Origin: Gaiellasilicea sp963850995 | Lineage (GTDB): Bacteria > Actinomycetota > Thermoleophilia > Gaiellales > Gaiellaceae | NCBI GenBank assembly: GCA_963850995.1 | Contig: CAWKNQ010000014.1 | Span: 1 to 64,000 of the forward strand | Direction of reading: 5' to 3' | DNA length: 64,000 bases | Shown here: positions 45,304 through 53,217 of the stretch, piece after piece | Position numbering within the stretch: the stretch's first letter is position 1 | Layout of the letters: each line of letters starts with the position of its first letter | Position numbers and translations under genes: made by a program | The notes under the pieces: model-generated | Database searches by the model: none | The model's input: only the letters and a program-made list of their open reading frames with translations | What the model was told of the DNA's origin: nothing

Positions 45304-45995
45304 CCGAGCTCGAGCTCCGCCTGACGTCGCTCCAAGGCGAGATCGACTGGCCGGAGACGCCGAGCTTCGAGCTCGCCTTCGAGCGCGTGCCCGCCCGCCG
45401 TCCGCTGCTGCGCCCGCTCGCGATCGGCCTCGCGGTCCTGCTGGCGGCGCTCGGCGCCGTCCTGGCGCTCTCGCCGGGCGCGCGCAGCGCCTTCCTGGAG
45501 CTCTTCCGCCTGAAGGGGGCGACGGTGGAGCTGGTCGAGACGCTGCCGCCGGCCGACGTGCAGGCACCGGACTTCGGCGAGCGCGTCAGCCGCTCCGAGG
45601 CCGAGCAGCGTGTCGGCTTCGAGCTCCTCGACCTCGGCGAGCCGGACGCGGTCTTCGTGCGCGACAACGGCATGGCGTCGCTCGTCTACGGCCCGGTGGA
45701 GCAGCCTAGGCTCGTCCTCTCGCAGCTGCGCGGCGCTGTCTGGGACGGCTTCGTGAAGAAGGTCGGCGCCCGCGGCACCCGCGTCGAGGAGGTCGAGGTC
45801 GGCGGCGAGCGCGGCCTCTTCGTCTCCGGCGACGATCACTACGTGATGTTCCTCGGCCCGGACTACAGGGTGCAGGACGAGCCGACGTTCCTCGCCGGCA
45901 CGGTCCTGCTCTGGAACCGCGGTCCGTACCTGCTCCGGCTCGAAGGCGACATGACTCGCGACGAGGCGCTCGAGCTGGCGGAGTCGGTCGAGTAG
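45300..45995 (+). CDS. membrane anti-sigma-like protein
   Basis: A 231-residue protein with one membrane segment (about residues 40-60, 'LAIGLAVLLAALGAVLAL'), a short cytoplasmic N-terminus and a large outer domain with 'GFELLDLGEPDAVFVRDNGM' and 'GERGLFVSGDDHYVMFL'. Coupling to the sigma gene (GTGA overlap) and the topology suggest it holds the sigma factor at the membrane. I see no classical zinc anti-sigma HxxxCxxC motif, so the role is inferred from context. Confidence 0.65.
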   Translation: MTELELRLTSLQGEIDWPETPSFELAFERVPARRPLLRPLAIGLAVLLAALGAVLALSPGARSAFLELFRLKGATVELVETLPPADVQAPDFGERVSRSEAEQRVGFELLDLGEPDAVFVRDNGMASLVYGPVEQPRLVLSQLRGAVWDGFVKKVGARGTRVEEVEVGGERGLFVSGDDHYVMFLGPDYRVQDEPTFLAGTVLLWNRGPYLLRLEGDMTRDEALELAESVE

Positions 45996-46052
45996 GGGAC
46001 CCATTTCCCGCCGGGCGGTGTAACAGCAGTGTCACCCGACTCGGAGGTCCGC

Positions 46053-46544
46053 ATGAAGAAGCTCCTGCTCGTGCTCGCGATCGCCGCCGTCGCCGTCCCG
46101 GCCGCGAGTGCCGGGGGCTGGGCGACCGTCGGCCTCAGCTCGCTCCCGACCGGCACGCCGCCCGGCGAAACCTGGGCGGTCGACATGACCGTGCTCCAGC
46201 ACGGGCAGACGCCGCTCGAGGGGATCGCACCGGTGCTCACGATCGTCAACGGTGACGGCGACGCGCGCTCGTTCACGGGTACGCCGACCGGCAAGCCCGG
46301 TGTCTATCGCGCCGACGTGGTCTTCCCGACCGCCGGCACGTGGTCGTACCAGGTCTGGGACGACTTCAGCCAGACGCACACGTTCAAGCCGGTCGAGATC
46401 GGCGCACCGGGGCGCTCGTTCCCGTCGGTGCCGCTCGGCCTTGCGGCTGCGCTCGCGCTCTCGGTCGCGCTTGCCGCGGCGACGATCGCCTACCGCCGCC
46501 GCCACGGGCCGACTCCTGTCGTCGACATGAGGAGGGCCGCATGA
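46053..46544 (+). CDS. secreted YtkA/FixH-like protein with C-terminal anchor
   Basis: A 163-residue protein. Signal peptide 'MKKLLLVLAIAAVAVPAASA', an Ig-like domain ('WAVDMTVLQHGQTPLEGIAP', 'GVYRADVVFPTAGTWSYQVW') and a C-terminal membrane segment ('LGLAAALALSVALAAATIAY') with a short basic tail. Similar YtkA-like domains occur near copper and heme genes, but none lies here. Third gene of the sigma operon. It ends with an ATGA overlap into its paralogue. Confidence 0.65.
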   Translation: MKKLLLVLAIAAVAVPAASAGGWATVGLSSLPTGTPPGETWAVDMTVLQHGQTPLEGIAPVLTIVNGDGDARSFTGTPTGKPGVYRADVVFPTAGTWSYQVWDDFSQTHTFKPVEIGAPGRSFPSVPLGLAAALALSVALAAATIAYRRRHGPTPVVDMRRAA

Positions 46545-46924
46545 AGCTCTTCACGTTCGTCGCCACCGTGATCGCCGCGCTCGCCTTCGGCGGCGCCGCG
46601 CAGGCGGGCTGTATGGCCACCGTCGGCCTCGACCCGATGTTGAAGTCCGGGCACGCGGCCGGGAAGCCGTGGCTCGTCACGGTCCGCGTCCTCCAGCACG
46701 GCCGGACGCCGATGTCCGATGCCAGGCCGGAGGTGCGAATTCGCAACGCCTCGGGGCGGCTCTTCCGCTTCCAGGCAAAGCCGACCGCTCGCGTCGGCTC
46801 CTACCGCGCGCGGGTCGTCTTCCCGCGGGCGGGCCGCTACTCGCTAGGCGTGTACGACGGCTTTCCGGTGACGGACTGCGCCCGGGTGCACAGCTTCAAG
46901 CCGGTCCAGATCGTCGACGTGTGA
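46541..46924 (+). CDS. secreted paralogue of the preceding protein
   Basis: A 127-residue protein. Signal peptide 'LFTFVATVIAALAFGGAAQA', then the same Ig-like fold ('PWLVTVRVLQHGRTPMSDAR', 'YRARVVFPRAGRYSLGVYDG', 'HSFKPVQIVDV'). It lacks the C-terminal membrane segment and has two Cys ('GCMATVG', 'TDCARVH') that could form a disulfide. Tandem duplication of the previous gene. Probably secreted free, or pairs with it. Confidence 0.65.
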   Translation: MKLFTFVATVIAALAFGGAAQAGCMATVGLDPMLKSGHAAGKPWLVTVRVLQHGRTPMSDARPEVRIRNASGRLFRFQAKPTARVGSYRARVVFPRAGRYSLGVYDGFPVTDCARVHSFKPVQIVDV

Positions 46925-46936
46925 TCGGTGCCTGCA

Positions 46937-46964
46937 GGGAGTCCGCGCGGTTGCGCGGGCTCCC
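46937..46964 (+). terminator. intrinsic terminator-like hairpin after sigma operon
   Basis: GGGAGTCCGCGC / GCGCGGGCTCCC, 12 bp with one G-T pair around GGTT, 13 bp after the stop of the last operon gene. No U-tract follows. Confidence 0.7.
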
Positions 46965-47088
46965 GGGCGCTTCTGCCGCAGCGTCCTTGCAGAACGCTTA
47001 CCGAAGCTTCACGGCAATCACCTTTCAGGGGGACAACCTTCCGTCTCGTTCGGACGAAGTATCGGTACACACACGAGCGGAGGACACG

Positions 47089-47289
47089 ATGTCCGCGGCA
47101 GAGCTGACCACCAACGACACCGAGCAAGACAAGATCGAGCGCTGGCGAGCGGCCGAGCTCGAGCGCGCAGGCTACGAGCCAACGGCCGCCGCGCTCTTGG
47201 CGAGCCGTGGCGACGTCGACCTGCACGACGCGATCGACCTGCTCCGCAACGGCTGTACCCCCGACCTGGCCCTGAAGATTCTCCTCTGA
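47089..47289 (+). CDS. small UBA-like helical protein, 66 aa
   Basis: ATG at 47089 after GGAGG. 'KIERWRAAELERAGYEPTAA' then 'SRGDVDLHDAIDLLRNGCTP' and 'DLALKILL' give three predicted helices, similar in spacing to UBA-type domains. Cytoplasmic. Function unknown. It stands alone between terminator-like hairpins. Confidence 0.6.
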   Translation: MSAAELTTNDTEQDKIERWRAAELERAGYEPTAAALLASRGDVDLHDAIDLLRNGCTPDLALKILL

Positions 47290-47310
47290 CGCACCGACCG
47301 CCGGGCTCCC

Positions 47311-47327
47311 GCCGGGCGAAGCCCGGC
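47311..47327 (+). terminator. short GC hairpin after the 66-aa gene
   Basis: GCCGGGC, GAA, GCCCGGC: a perfect 7-bp stem, with more pairing possible outwards (CCGGGCTCC...). It lies 22 bp after the stop and 74 bp before lgt. Confidence 0.5.
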
Positions 47328-47400
47328 TCCGCCCGGCTCGCCCCGCAGCGCCAGAGCGCGAAGCCACTTTGACGAACGACCGTCTGGGTTCATGGGCAGA

Positions 47401-48285
47401 ATGCGCTCTGCCTTGACCTTCCTCGCGTCGATCCCGTCCCCATCGTCCGGCACGCTCGAGCTCGGGCCGATCACGATCCATATGTACGGCCTGATGCTGC
47501 TCCTCGGCATCGCCGCGTGCATCTTCATCACCGGGAAGCGGTGGGTCGCCCGTGGCGGCGACTGGGACCTGATCTTCCGTGTCGCGGTGTGGGGCGTCGG
47601 CGCCGGCATCGTCGGCGCGCGCCTCTACCACCTCGCCACGAGCTGGGACGAGGTGCCCGACGAGTGGTGGGGGCCGTTCGCGGTCTGGGAGGGCGGGCTC
47701 GGGATCTGGGGCGGGATCGCCGGCGGCGTGCTCGTCGGTGGGATCGTCGCGAAACGGGCCGGTGCGAGCGTGACTGCGCTGCTCGATGCCGCGGCGCCGG
47801 GTCTCCTCGTCGCGCAGGCGATCGGCCGCGTCGGCAACTGGTGGAACCAGGAGCTCTTCGGCGAGCCGACCGACCGTCCCTGGGGGCTCGAGATCGACGC
47901 CGCGCGTCGCCCCGACGACTTCCTCTTCAACGAGACCTTCCACCCGACGTTCCTCTACGAGGGGCTCTGGTGCCTCGCTGCCGCCGGCTTGCTGCTCCTG
48001 CTCGATCGCCGCTTCACGTTCCGGCCTCCGGCGCTCTTCGCCCTCTACGTCGCCCTCTACACCGGCTTCCGCTTCTATCTCGAGACGCTGCGAGTCGACC
48101 CGTCCGAGGAGATCGCCGGCTGGCGCGTGAACGCCTGGGTTTCCGCGATCCTCTTCGTCGCGTCCCTCGCCTTCTTCGTCTGGTGGCAGCTGTTCCGCGG
48201 TCGACGCCACCGTCGCCGTGAGCCTGCCCCGGAAGCGCCGCGGACGATGGCCGTCCCGCGCGGCCGCGTCCGACCTCGCCGCTAG
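47401..48285 (+). CDS. lgt: prolipoprotein diacylglyceryl transferase
   Basis: A 294-residue membrane enzyme that transfers diacylglycerol from phosphatidylglycerol to the lipobox Cys of prelipoproteins. Several membrane segments ('HMYGLMLLLGIAACIFI', 'FRVAVWGVGAGIVGARLYHL'), the Lgt signature 'AQAIGRVGNWWNQELFGEPT', and 'HPTFLYEGLWCLAAAGLLLL'. ATG 47401 is used; an ATG at 47392 adds three residues. Ten bases before scpA. Confidence 0.93.
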   Translation: MRSALTFLASIPSPSSGTLELGPITIHMYGLMLLLGIAACIFITGKRWVARGGDWDLIFRVAVWGVGAGIVGARLYHLATSWDEVPDEWWGPFAVWEGGLGIWGGIAGGVLVGGIVAKRAGASVTALLDAAAPGLLVAQAIGRVGNWWNQELFGEPTDRPWGLEIDAARRPDDFLFNETFHPTFLYEGLWCLAAAGLLLLLDRRFTFRPPALFALYVALYTGFRFYLETLRVDPSEEIAGWRVNAWVSAILFVASLAFFVWWQLFRGRRHRRREPAPEAPRTMAVPRGRVRPRR

Positions 48286-48295
48286 CCTCGCGCGC

Positions 48296-49048
48296 ATGCT
48301 GGTGCGCGAGCTCGAGCTCGACCTCGACGCGTTCGAGGGCCCTTTCGACCTGCTCCTCACGCTGCTCCTGCGGGAGGAGCTGGAGCCGGCAGACGTCGAC
48401 ATGGCCGCGATCGTGGTCGCGTTCGTGCAGCGGCTGGCGGAACGGGAAGAGCTCGATCTCGAGGCATGCGGCGAGTTCCTCGTCCTGATCGCGGCGCTGC
48501 TCGAGCTGAAGGCGCGCGCGCTCTTCCCGGACGAAGAGGCCGAGCTCGCCGAGCTCGAGCCGGAGGAGGCCGCCGAGGAGCTCGCACGCCGCCTCGCGGA
48601 GTACCGGCGGATGAAGGAGGCCGCCGGCTGGCTCGCCGAGCGGCTGGCCGGGGAGCGCGACCGCTACTTCCGCACCGGCCCCGCGCCGCTCGCGCCCCGG
48701 CCCGAGCGCAGGCTTGCGCCCCAGGACCCGGCGCAGCTCGCCGCCGTGCTGCGCGTGCTCGCGGAGCCGCCGCCGCAGGTGTCGCTCGCGCACATGTCGC
48801 TCCGCTTCCCGCCCGTGGCGCAGTTCCTCGAGCGCTTTCGCGCCGTGCTCCGCCGCCGGAGCCGCTTCGACTTCGACGCCGAGGTCGGCTCTCTCTCGCG
48901 GGTCGAGCAGGCGGTCGCGTTCCTCGCGCTGCTCGAGCTGCGCAAGACCGGCGAGGTCGCGCTGGAGCAGGCCGCGCCGTTCAGCCCGATAAGGGTTTCC
49001 CGTCCCGACAGCGAAAGGGGAAGCGAATGGATCGCCCGCTCCGCCTGA
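48296..49048 (+). CDS. scpA: segregation and condensation protein A
   Basis: A 250-residue kleisin subunit of the SMC-ScpAB condensin complex. 'DLDAFEGPFDLLLTLLLREE' is the classical ScpA start, followed by 'ADVDMAAIVVAFVQRLAE' and 'FLVLIAALLELKARALFPDE'. A C-terminal winged helix contains 'SRVEQAVAFLALLELRKTGE'. The ATG at 48296 gives the standard N-terminus. It overlaps scpB by 22 bp. Confidence 0.93.
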   Translation: MLVRELELDLDAFEGPFDLLLTLLLREELEPADVDMAAIVVAFVQRLAEREELDLEACGEFLVLIAALLELKARALFPDEEAELAELEPEEAAEELARRLAEYRRMKEAAGWLAERLAGERDRYFRTGPAPLAPRPERRLAPQDPAQLAAVLRVLAEPPPQVSLAHMSLRFPPVAQFLERFRAVLRRRSRFDFDAEVGSLSRVEQAVAFLALLELRKTGEVALEQAAPFSPIRVSRPDSERGSEWIARSA

Positions 49049-49630
49049 TCACCGCGAACCCGCTCGACCAGCTCGCGCGCACGGTCGAGGCGCTGCTCGT
49101 CGTCGCGTCGGCGCCGCTCTCCGCGGACGAGCTCGCGGAAGCCGCGGCGGACGACTCCGAGCGTGTCGAGCTCGCGCTCGGGCTGCTCTCGGAGCGGTTT
49201 CGTGAGGGCCGGAGCGGGATCGTGCTCGAGCACGTCGCGGGCGGGTACGCGTTCCGAGCCTCGCGCGAGGCAGCGGACGGCCTGTGGGCGCCTGTTCGAG
49301 CGACCGGTCGAGCGCGGGCTTTCGCAGGCGGCTCTCGAGACGCTCGCGATCGTCGCGTACCTCGGCCCGTGCAGTCGGCCGGAGATCGCCCGCATCCGGG
49401 GCGTCGCCGCCGACTCGGCCGTCGCGGGCCTGCTCGAGCGCGGACTGATCGCCGAGGCCGGCCGCGACGACGGCGCGGGCGGAGCGGTTCGCTACCGGAC
49501 GAGCGCCCTGTTCGAGCGCGTCTTCGGCCTGGAGAGCGTTGCGGCGCTGCCGCGGCTCGACGACCTAGGGACCTCGACCGAGGAGATCCGGGAACGCCTC
49601 CAGACCGTCGCCGTCGGCAAGACGGCGTGA
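49027..49630 (+). CDS. scpB: segregation and condensation protein B, one frameshift
   Basis: Second ScpAB-SMC partner. ATG 49027 after AAAGGGGAAGCGA. First winged helix: 'QLARTVEALLVVASAPLSAD' to 'HVAGGYAFRASREAAD'. The frame breaks near 49281 (GGC with one base too many). The second frame continues 'RLFERPVERGLSQAALETLA', 'IVAYLGPCSRPEIARIRG' and 'VRYRTSALFERVFGLES', which is unmistakable ScpB. Restored length is about 200 residues, normal. ScpB is near-essential for chromosome segregation, so this break is probably a sequencing error. Confidence 0.88.
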
Positions 49631-49633
49631 CGA

Positions 49634-49662
49634 GCGCCTAGTAACAGTCTGTTACTAGGCGC
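49634..49662. repeat. perfect palindrome with GTAACAGTCTGTTAC core, copy 1
   Basis: Arms GCGCCTAGTAACAG and CTGTTACTAGGCGC with a single central T: 14 bp of perfect symmetry, 4 bp after the scpB stop. The 15-bp core GTAACAGTCTGTTAC recurs exactly 54 bp later. It could be an operator or a bidirectional transcription end. Confidence 0.8.
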
Positions 49663-49690
49663 AGCGCGGAACCGGTGCGGCTCGGCCAAG

Positions 49691-49713
49691 CCTTGTAACA
49701 GTCTGTTACGAGG
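49691..49713. repeat. palindrome with GTAACAGTCTGTTAC core, copy 2
   Basis: CCTTGTAACAG, T, CTGTTACGAGG: the same 15-bp core as copy 1, at 49695-49709, with one G-T mismatch in the outer arms. It overlaps the stop of the minus-strand GrpB gene. The twin palindromes fill the gap between two convergent genes. Confidence 0.8.
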
Positions 49714-50215
49714 GCAGTACTCGCGCGAGCACGCTCTCAATGAACTCGGTCTTGGCCACGGTGTAGCCCTCACGGTCGTGGGCATGCTCGTCGGCGAGCC
49801 GCCGCTTCAACTCCTCGTAGGCACGCGCGGTCTCGGGCTCGGCGCGGAGCGTGTCCCGGAACGCGAGCTCCTCGCGCCAGGCCTGCGAGCCCGGGACGAC
49901 GAGGTGCAGATGGTGGGTGCGGTGCTCCGGCGACGGCTTGCAGAACCAGTTCATGTGCTCCTCCTGGTACGGCGCCCACCAGTACGAAAGCGTCTGCAAC
50001 GGCTCGATCGCGGCGCGGCTCTCCTCAAGGCTCCGCACGTCGCCGACGATGTCGATCACGGGCTTCGCGGCGAGGCCGGGGACGCTCGTGCTGCCGACGT
50101 GGTGGAGGTCGCCGGCGAGCCAGGGCGCGAGCACCGGCTCGAGCAGCTCGCGCTCCGCCTCGAAGAGCTCCGGCCAGGCCGGGTCGTACGGGACGATCCG
50201 GACTAGATCTGCCAC
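49706..50215 (-). CDS. GrpB family protein (UPF0157, nucleotidyltransferase fold)
   Basis: A 169-residue GrpB-family protein: 'VPYDPAWPELFEAERELLEP', 'DLHHVGSTSVPGLAAKPVID' (the GSTxV nucleotidyltransferase-like motif), 'RTHHLHLVVPGSQAWREELA' and 'YTVAKTEFIESVL'. The GTG at 50215 overlaps the aminopeptidase stop by 13 bp. GrpB proteins are small and of unclear function; some relatives modify nucleotides or coenzyme A. Convergent to scpB. Confidence 0.85.
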   Translation of the reverse strand: MADLVRIVPYDPAWPELFEAERELLEPVLAPWLAGDLHHVGSTSVPGLAAKPVIDIVGDVRSLEESRAAIEPLQTLSYWWAPYQEEHMNWFCKPSPEHRTHHLHLVVPGSQAWREELAFRDTLRAEPETARAYEELKRRLADEHAHDREGYTVAKTEFIESVLARVLPS

Positions 50216-51405
50216 GCGCCGCCGCGGAGCACGGGCACGCGGTCGCCGTCGCGGGTGACTCCGTCCACGTCGACCTCGTTCGAGCCGATCATGAAGTCGA
50301 CGTGGATGCCGCTCTTGTTCACGCGTCCGCGCTCGGCCTCGTCCTCGACCGGGAAGGTGTACGCGTTTCCGAGCGCAATGTGGCTGGCGGCGTTCTCGTC
50401 CAGGAGCGTGTCGTAGAAGACGGTGCCGAGCGGGCCGATCCGGCCCTCCTTGTCCACGAGCGCGATCTCGCCGAGCCGTGAGGCGCCGTCGTCCTTGGCG
50501 ATCGTGGCCCGGAGCGCGTCGGCACCTTCGTCGGCGTCGGCCTTGACCGCGCGCCCGCGCTCGAACTCGATGCGGATCCCGCTCATGTGCGAGCCGTAGA
50601 GCTCGAGCGGCATCGTCGCGGCGACGTGGCCGTCGACACGCTCCGGGTCCGGCGTCGTGAAGACTTCCTCGGTCGGGAGGTTCGGGTAGTGGTTCAGCCC
50701 CTCCTCCGTCGTGAAGTAGGCGCCGAGCCACTTCGAGCTCGGCATCAGGCCGATCGTCAGGTCGGTTCCCGGACCCTTCAGGTGAACGGCGTCGAAGCGT
50801 CGCTCGGTCAGCCGGTCCGCACTGGCCACGATCGTCTGCATCCGCTTCTGCCAGGCCGCGACCGGGTCGCCGTCGTCGAGCCGGAGGACGTGGACGATCT
50901 CGTCCCAGAGCTTGTCGAGCGCCGCCTCCGGCTCGAGCTCCGGGTGCACACGCTGCGCCCAGCCGGGATTCGGCGAAGGCCCGGCCGTCCAGTTCGTCGT
51001 CCGTGCGTTGATGACGCGCGGCACCGCCGAGACGTAGGGCATCAGGTCGCGGCCCATCCGCGCCGGATCGAGCCCGTCGAAAGCCGAGGTGCTCGTCCCG
51101 GTCAGCGAGACGCGCGCGGCACGCTCGTCCGAGAGCCAGTCCATCCGTTGCCCGATCCAGGGCGGGACGTACTCGAGCGTCTCCTCGGCCGCGAGCTCGA
51201 GCCGGGCACGCTTGACGAACAGGTCCCACCAGAAGACGTCGACGTACTTCGCCCCTCGCCGGTACGCGGCGTGCGCCACGGCGCGCGCGGCGTCCTCCAT
51301 GCCGAGGTAGGCCGTGACGCCGAGGATCTGGCCGGGCTGGAGGTTGGCGCCGAAGCCGACGAGCAGGTCGGCGAGCCGGTCGAGGTCGGCTGAACGGTCG
51401 CGCAT
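50203..51405 (-). CDS. M29-family thermophilic-type aminopeptidase
   Basis: A 400-residue metallo-aminopeptidase (AmpS/aminopeptidase T family). The zinc ligands lie in 'NHYPNLPTEEVFTTPDPERV' (Glu pair), 'FYDTLLDENAASHIALG' (His, Glu) and 'KSGIHVDFMIGSNEVDVDGV' (His, Asp). Cytoplasmic. It removes N-terminal amino acids from peptides and works with cobalt or zinc. The ATG at 51405 gives 'MRDRSADLDRLADLLVG', the normal N-terminus. Coupled to the GrpB gene. Confidence 0.9.
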   Translation of the reverse strand: MRDRSADLDRLADLLVGFGANLQPGQILGVTAYLGMEDAARAVAHAAYRRGAKYVDVFWWDLFVKRARLELAAEETLEYVPPWIGQRMDWLSDERAARVSLTGTSTSAFDGLDPARMGRDLMPYVSAVPRVINARTTNWTAGPSPNPGWAQRVHPELEPEAALDKLWDEIVHVLRLDDGDPVAAWQKRMQTIVASADRLTERRFDAVHLKGPGTDLTIGLMPSSKWLGAYFTTEEGLNHYPNLPTEEVFTTPDPERVDGHVAATMPLELYGSHMSGIRIEFERGRAVKADADEGADALRATIAKDDGASRLGEIALVDKEGRIGPLGTVFYDTLLDENAASHIALGNAYTFPVEDEAERGRVNKSGIHVDFMIGSNEVDVDGVTRDGDRVPVLRGGAWQI

Positions 51406-51518
51406 CGCGCGGCAGACTATCCAGTAGCGCAAGCTCCGAATCCGCTCTCGCGGATCCGAAGCGCGCAAAATCCCTGAAGGCGTCCGCTTCGCGGCCGCAA
51501 GATCGCGAAACTCCAGCT

Positions 51519-52217
51519 GTGAGGCTGAACGCGTACCTGGCGCGCGCCGGCGTCGCCTCGCGTCGCAAGGCGGACGAGCTGATCAAGGCCGGCCGGGTGC
51601 GGGTGAACGGCGCCCGGGGCGAGCTGAACACCTTCGTCGAGCCGCGCGACGTCGTCGAGGTGGACGGAGAGCGAGTCGAGCAGCAGGCGCTCGGCTACGC
51701 GCTCCTCCACAAGCCTGCCGGCGTCGTCACGACGGCGAGCGACCCGCAGGGCCGGCCGACCGTCGTCTCGCTCGTCGGGCACGAGTCGCGCGTCGTTCCG
51801 GTCGGGCGGCTCGACGTCGACACCACCGGCGCGCTTCTGCTCACGAACGACGGCCCGCTCGCGCACCGGCTGGCGCACCCGCGCTACGGCGTGGAGAAGG
51901 TGTACGAGGTCGAGACGTGGCGGGAGCCGACCGACGAGGCGCTCCACCGGCTCGCGGCCGGGGTCGAGCTGGAGGACGGCGTCACCTCACCCGCCCGGGT
52001 GCGCCGCCTCGGCGCAGCCCGCTTCGAGCTCGTCCTGCACGAGGGCCGCAACCGCCAGGTGCGGCGCATGTGCGAGGCCGTCGGCCACCGCGTGCGGCGC
52101 CTGCACCGGAGCGTCTACGCGGGGCTCGGCGTCGACGGCCTCGCGCCGGGGGAGTGGCGGGAGCTCACAGCGAACGAGGTCGAGCGGCTCCGAAGAAGCG
52201 GCCGGCCGCGCTCTTGA
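51519..52217 (+). CDS. rluB: 23S rRNA pseudouridine synthase (RsuA/RluB family)
   Basis: A 232-residue protein. S4 RNA-binding domain first ('MRLNAYLARAGVASRRKADE', 'GRVRVNGARG'). The catalytic domain has 'LLHKPAGVVTT' and 'VGRLDVDTTGALLLTNDG' with the catalytic Asp, and 'HEGRNRQVRRMCEAVGHRV' near the end. It converts a uridine of 23S rRNA to pseudouridine. GTG at 51519. Its last 53 bases overlap trpS on the other strand. Confidence 0.9.
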   Translation: MRLNAYLARAGVASRRKADELIKAGRVRVNGARGELNTFVEPRDVVEVDGERVEQQALGYALLHKPAGVVTTASDPQGRPTVVSLVGHESRVVPVGRLDVDTTGALLLTNDGPLAHRLAHPRYGVEKVYEVETWREPTDEALHRLAAGVELEDGVTSPARVRRLGAARFELVLHEGRNRQVRRMCEAVGHRVRRLHRSVYAGLGVDGLAPGEWRELTANEVERLRRSGRPRS

Positions 52218-53187
52218 CGAAGCCCATCCGGTCGAACATCGCCTCCAGGGTCGGCTCGGAGGCCTTGCGCGCCTTCTCGGCGCCGCGCGCGAGCAGTCGC
52301 TGCAGCTCGGGCGCGTCGGCGCGCAGCTCGCGGTAGCGCTCCTGCACCGGCACGACCGCCTCGACGACGGCCTCGCCGACGTCCGTCTTGAACTGGCCGT
52401 AGCCGGCGCCGTCGTATCGCGCCTCGATCGCCTCAGGCGCCTCGCCGGTGAGCGAGGACATGATGTCGATCAGGTTCGTCACGCCCGGCTTGTCGGCCGC
52501 GCGCCGCACCTCCGAGCCCGAGTCGGTCACCGCGGAGCGGAACTTCTTCCGGATCACGTCCGGCTCGTCGAGCAGCTTCACCGTTCCCTGCGGCGTCCCG
52601 TCGGTGGTCGACATCTTGTTCGTCGGCTCCTGCAGGTCCATGATCCGCGCGCCGACTTCCGGATAGACGCCGTCGGGCAGCTTGAACGTCTCGCCGAAGC
52701 GCGAGTTGAAGCGCTGGGCGATGTCGCGGGTCAGCTCGAGATGCTGCCGTTGGTCGTCGCCGATCGGGACGATGTCGGTCTGATAGAGCAGGATGTCGCC
52801 CGCCATCAGCACCGGATAGGTAAAGAGTGCGGACGAGACGAATTCGCGGCGGTCGGACTTGTCCTTGAACTGCGTCATCCGGCCCAGCTGGCCGAAGCTC
52901 GTGACCGAGCCGAGCAGCCATGCCGCCTCGGCGTGCGCCGGCACGTGGCTCTGCGCGAAGACGGTCGAGCGCTCGGGGTCGAGGCCGGTCGCGAACAGGA
53001 TTGCTGCCAGATCGAGCGTCTTCTCGCGGAAGTCGGCGGGGTCGTACTCGACGCTGATCGAGTGGAGGTCGACGATGCAGAAGAAGGCCTCGCCGCGTTC
53101 CTGCGTGGCGGCGTACTGGCGGAAGCCGCCGATCAGATTGCCGAGGTGCTTGTCACCCGTGGGCTGGATGCCGGAGAAGACGCGCAT
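52165..53187 (-). CDS. trpS: tryptophanyl-tRNA synthetase
   Basis: A 340-residue class I synthetase that charges tRNA-Trp. 'SGIQPTGDKHLGNLIGGF' (HIGH-type), 'CIVDLHSISVEYDP', 'SSALFTYPVLMAGDILLYQT' and 'NKMSTTDGTPQGTV' (KMSKS-type). The length is typical. ATG at 53187. It converges on rluB with a 53-bp 3' overlap and diverges from aroF. Confidence 0.95.
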   Translation of the reverse strand: MRVFSGIQPTGDKHLGNLIGGFRQYAATQERGEAFFCIVDLHSISVEYDPADFREKTLDLAAILFATGLDPERSTVFAQSHVPAHAEAAWLLGSVTSFGQLGRMTQFKDKSDRREFVSSALFTYPVLMAGDILLYQTDIVPIGDDQRQHLELTRDIAQRFNSRFGETFKLPDGVYPEVGARIMDLQEPTNKMSTTDGTPQGTVKLLDEPDVIRKKFRSAVTDSGSEVRRAADKPGVTNLIDIMSSLTGEAPEAIEARYDGAGYGQFKTDVGEAVVEAVVPVQERYRELRADAPELQRLLARGAEKARKASEPTLEAMFDRMGFVKSAAGRFFGAARPRSL

Positions 53188-53217
53188 TGCGGTTTTCTTT
53201 CTACCTACACTCACCGG

